From NCBI GenBank assembly GCA_900540085.1, contig UQEU01000001.1:1-64000 (forward strand): a stretch of 64,000 bases of DNA, given 5' to 3'. A model generated the notes under the pieces. It was not told where the DNA came from. It saw only the letters and a program-made list of their open reading frames with translations, and did no database searches. This DNA comes from an uncultured Eubacteriales bacterium (GTDB taxonomy: Bacteria > Bacillota > Clostridia > Oscillospirales > Acutalibacteraceae). How positions within the stretch are numbered: the first letter of the stretch is position 1; each line of letters begins with the position of its first letter. The position numbers and the translations under genes were made by a program. Positions 63,317 to 64,000 of the stretch are shown piece by piece.

Positions 63317-64000
63317 CTTGACCTCCTCTTTCTTCTTCCGTCTGCCTGCTTAAATTTATTTCTGTTTGCAAGAACTAAAACTATAAGCACGCACACAAAC
63401 ATAAGCGTTGACAAAGCATAGTATTCGGGCTGAATTCCTCTTATCCTGTTTGTGTAAATTTCTGTTGAGATAGTATTGATTTCAGGACTTGATGTGAAAT
63501 AAGTAAGAGTAAAATCATCAAGCGAAATAGTAATTGCCATCAAAAAGCTTGTCAAAATTGACGGAAACAAATCGGGCAAAACAACACTGAAAAACGCCCT
63601 GATATGAGAAGCACCCAAGTCAAGTGCTGCTTCATACGCCGTATTGTTATTAATATGCATTTTAGGCAAAACATTCAAAATAACATACGGTAAAGTCAAT
63701 GTTATATGCGCTATTAAAACAGTCATACTGCTGAGTCCGCCGAAAAATCTGATAAACAGCAACATAAAAGCAACACCGGTAACAATATCTGCATTTAACA
63801 TAGGAATATTTGTAATACCGACATAGAGTCCTTTAATTCTTTTATTCATTGCAGAAATACCTATACACGCAACCGTACCCAAAACAGTTGATATTGTAGC
63901 GGCACCGAGTGCAATAAAAATTGTATTTACCACTGCGTTCATTATTTCTTCACTTTGAAAAAGAGCAATGTAATTATCAAAAGTGAAACTTTCAAAATTG
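63313..64000 (-). CDS. potC: Spermidine/putrescine ABC permease, N-terminus outside the window
   Basis: The frame stays open to base 64000 (NFESFTFDNYIALFQ precedes the first internal Met), so the gene continues beyond the edge and about 229 residues are seen. It shows several hydrophobic segments and the EAA-loop that contacts the ATPase: YEAALDLGASHIRAFFSVVLPDL (in part: EAALDLGAS). With potD it completes the PotC-PotD end of a polyamine importer. The C-terminus is basic (GRRKRRSR). Confidence 0.93.
   Translation of the reverse strand, partial: NFESFTFDNYIALFQSEEIMNAVVNTIFIALGAATISTVLGTVACIGISAMNKRIKGLYVGITNIPMLNADIVTGVAFMLLFIRFFGGLSSMTVLIAHITLTLPYVILNVLPKMHINNNTAYEAALDLGASHIRAFFSVVLPDLFPSILTSFLMAITISLDDFTLTYFTSSPEINTISTEIYTNRIRGIQPEYYALSTLMFVCVLIVLVLANRNKFKQADGRRKRRSR

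Noticed and set aside
1..64000. CRISPR array, rRNA, tRNA, prophage
   Set aside because: No regularly spaced repeats, no tRNA cloverleaf or rRNA sequence in the spacers and no phage genes were seen; spacers are mostly short and hold promoters or terminators. A covariance-model scan would settle small RNAs.

Overview
The window reads as a chromosomal segment of a low-GC, anaerobic, gut-type Firmicute of class Clostridia. Supporting signs are the AT-rich sequence (mid-30s % GC by eye), strong AGGAGG-type ribosome sites, some TTG starts, a TmcAL/YlbM-type tRNA enzyme, a YdbC/PC4-like protein, ComEA and ComF, a class B sortase, acetate kinase, lactate dehydrogenase, Rex and several glycoside hydrolases. 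I see no rRNA, tRNA, CRISPR array, prophage or intact insertion sequence. Most genes are housekeeping or carbohydrate-related. The window ends inside a spermidine/putrescine ABC permease gene.

Layout. 0-4 kb: a metallophosphoesterase/beta-propeller protein and a class C beta-lactamase-like serine hydrolase. 4-8 kb (+): a membrane-anchored nucleotide-sugar 4,6-dehydratase runs straight into a TrkH/TrkA-type K+ uptake pair. 8-15 kb (-): a YdcF-like protein, then uvrB-uvrA followed by a GT2/GtrA bactoprenol-sugar pair. 15.4-20.9 kb: the most unusual locus. Two related polytopic membrane proteins flank a CrtI/RetSat-type FAD oxidoreductase and an NAD(P)H:2Fe-2S reductase. A divergent GntR/FadR-type regulator faces them, and a FadR-like palindrome (TGGTCAGACCA) sits just after the promoter. 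20.9-23.3 kb (+): an RluA pseudouridine synthase, an unknown membrane protein and a DUF368/PopT lipid-phosphate transporter. 23.4-28.8 kb (-): GH2 beta-galactosidase, AcpS, NAD(P)HX repair enzyme and a small lipoprotein. 29-34 kb: a sortase-anchored surface protein (IPDTG), a TetR regulator and a class B sortase. 34-41.4 kb (-): a long operon-like run tepA, ylzJ-like, uppP-like, ftsK/spoIIIE, ygiQ (frameshifted), comEA, comF, srtB. 41.6-46 kb (+): aconitase, isocitrate dehydrogenase, Rex and an unknown protein. 46-52 kb (-): ldh, phosphoribosyltransferase, HIT protein, alaS, YdbC-like, ackA. 52-53 kb (+): tmcAL. 53-61.5 kb: a glycan-degrading cluster (GH2 beta-mannosidase, EEP hydrolase, GH16 lipoprotein, GH123-like/DUF6067 protein) beside an AraC regulator carrying a nonsense codon. 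61.6-64 kb (-): a HAD phosphatase and potD-potC.

How it fits together. The carbohydrate genes suggest use of host or plant glycans, feeding fermentation through Ldh and AckA. Aconitase and IDH with Rex suggest redox-governed 2-oxoglutarate supply. Several genes (PopT, the UppP-like protein, GT2/GtrA, the 4,6-dehydratase) serve polyprenyl-phosphate-linked envelope sugars. The best candidate for an undescribed system is the GntR-controlled membrane/redox operon at 15.4-20.9 kb. Its gene content predicts NAD(P)H-driven reduction or desaturation of a hydrophobic substrate at the membrane, but the substrate is unknown. Three coding sequences show lesions (near 2182, 35525 and 60705); the first two lie at runs of six A/T and may be sequencing errors, true mutations or slippage.
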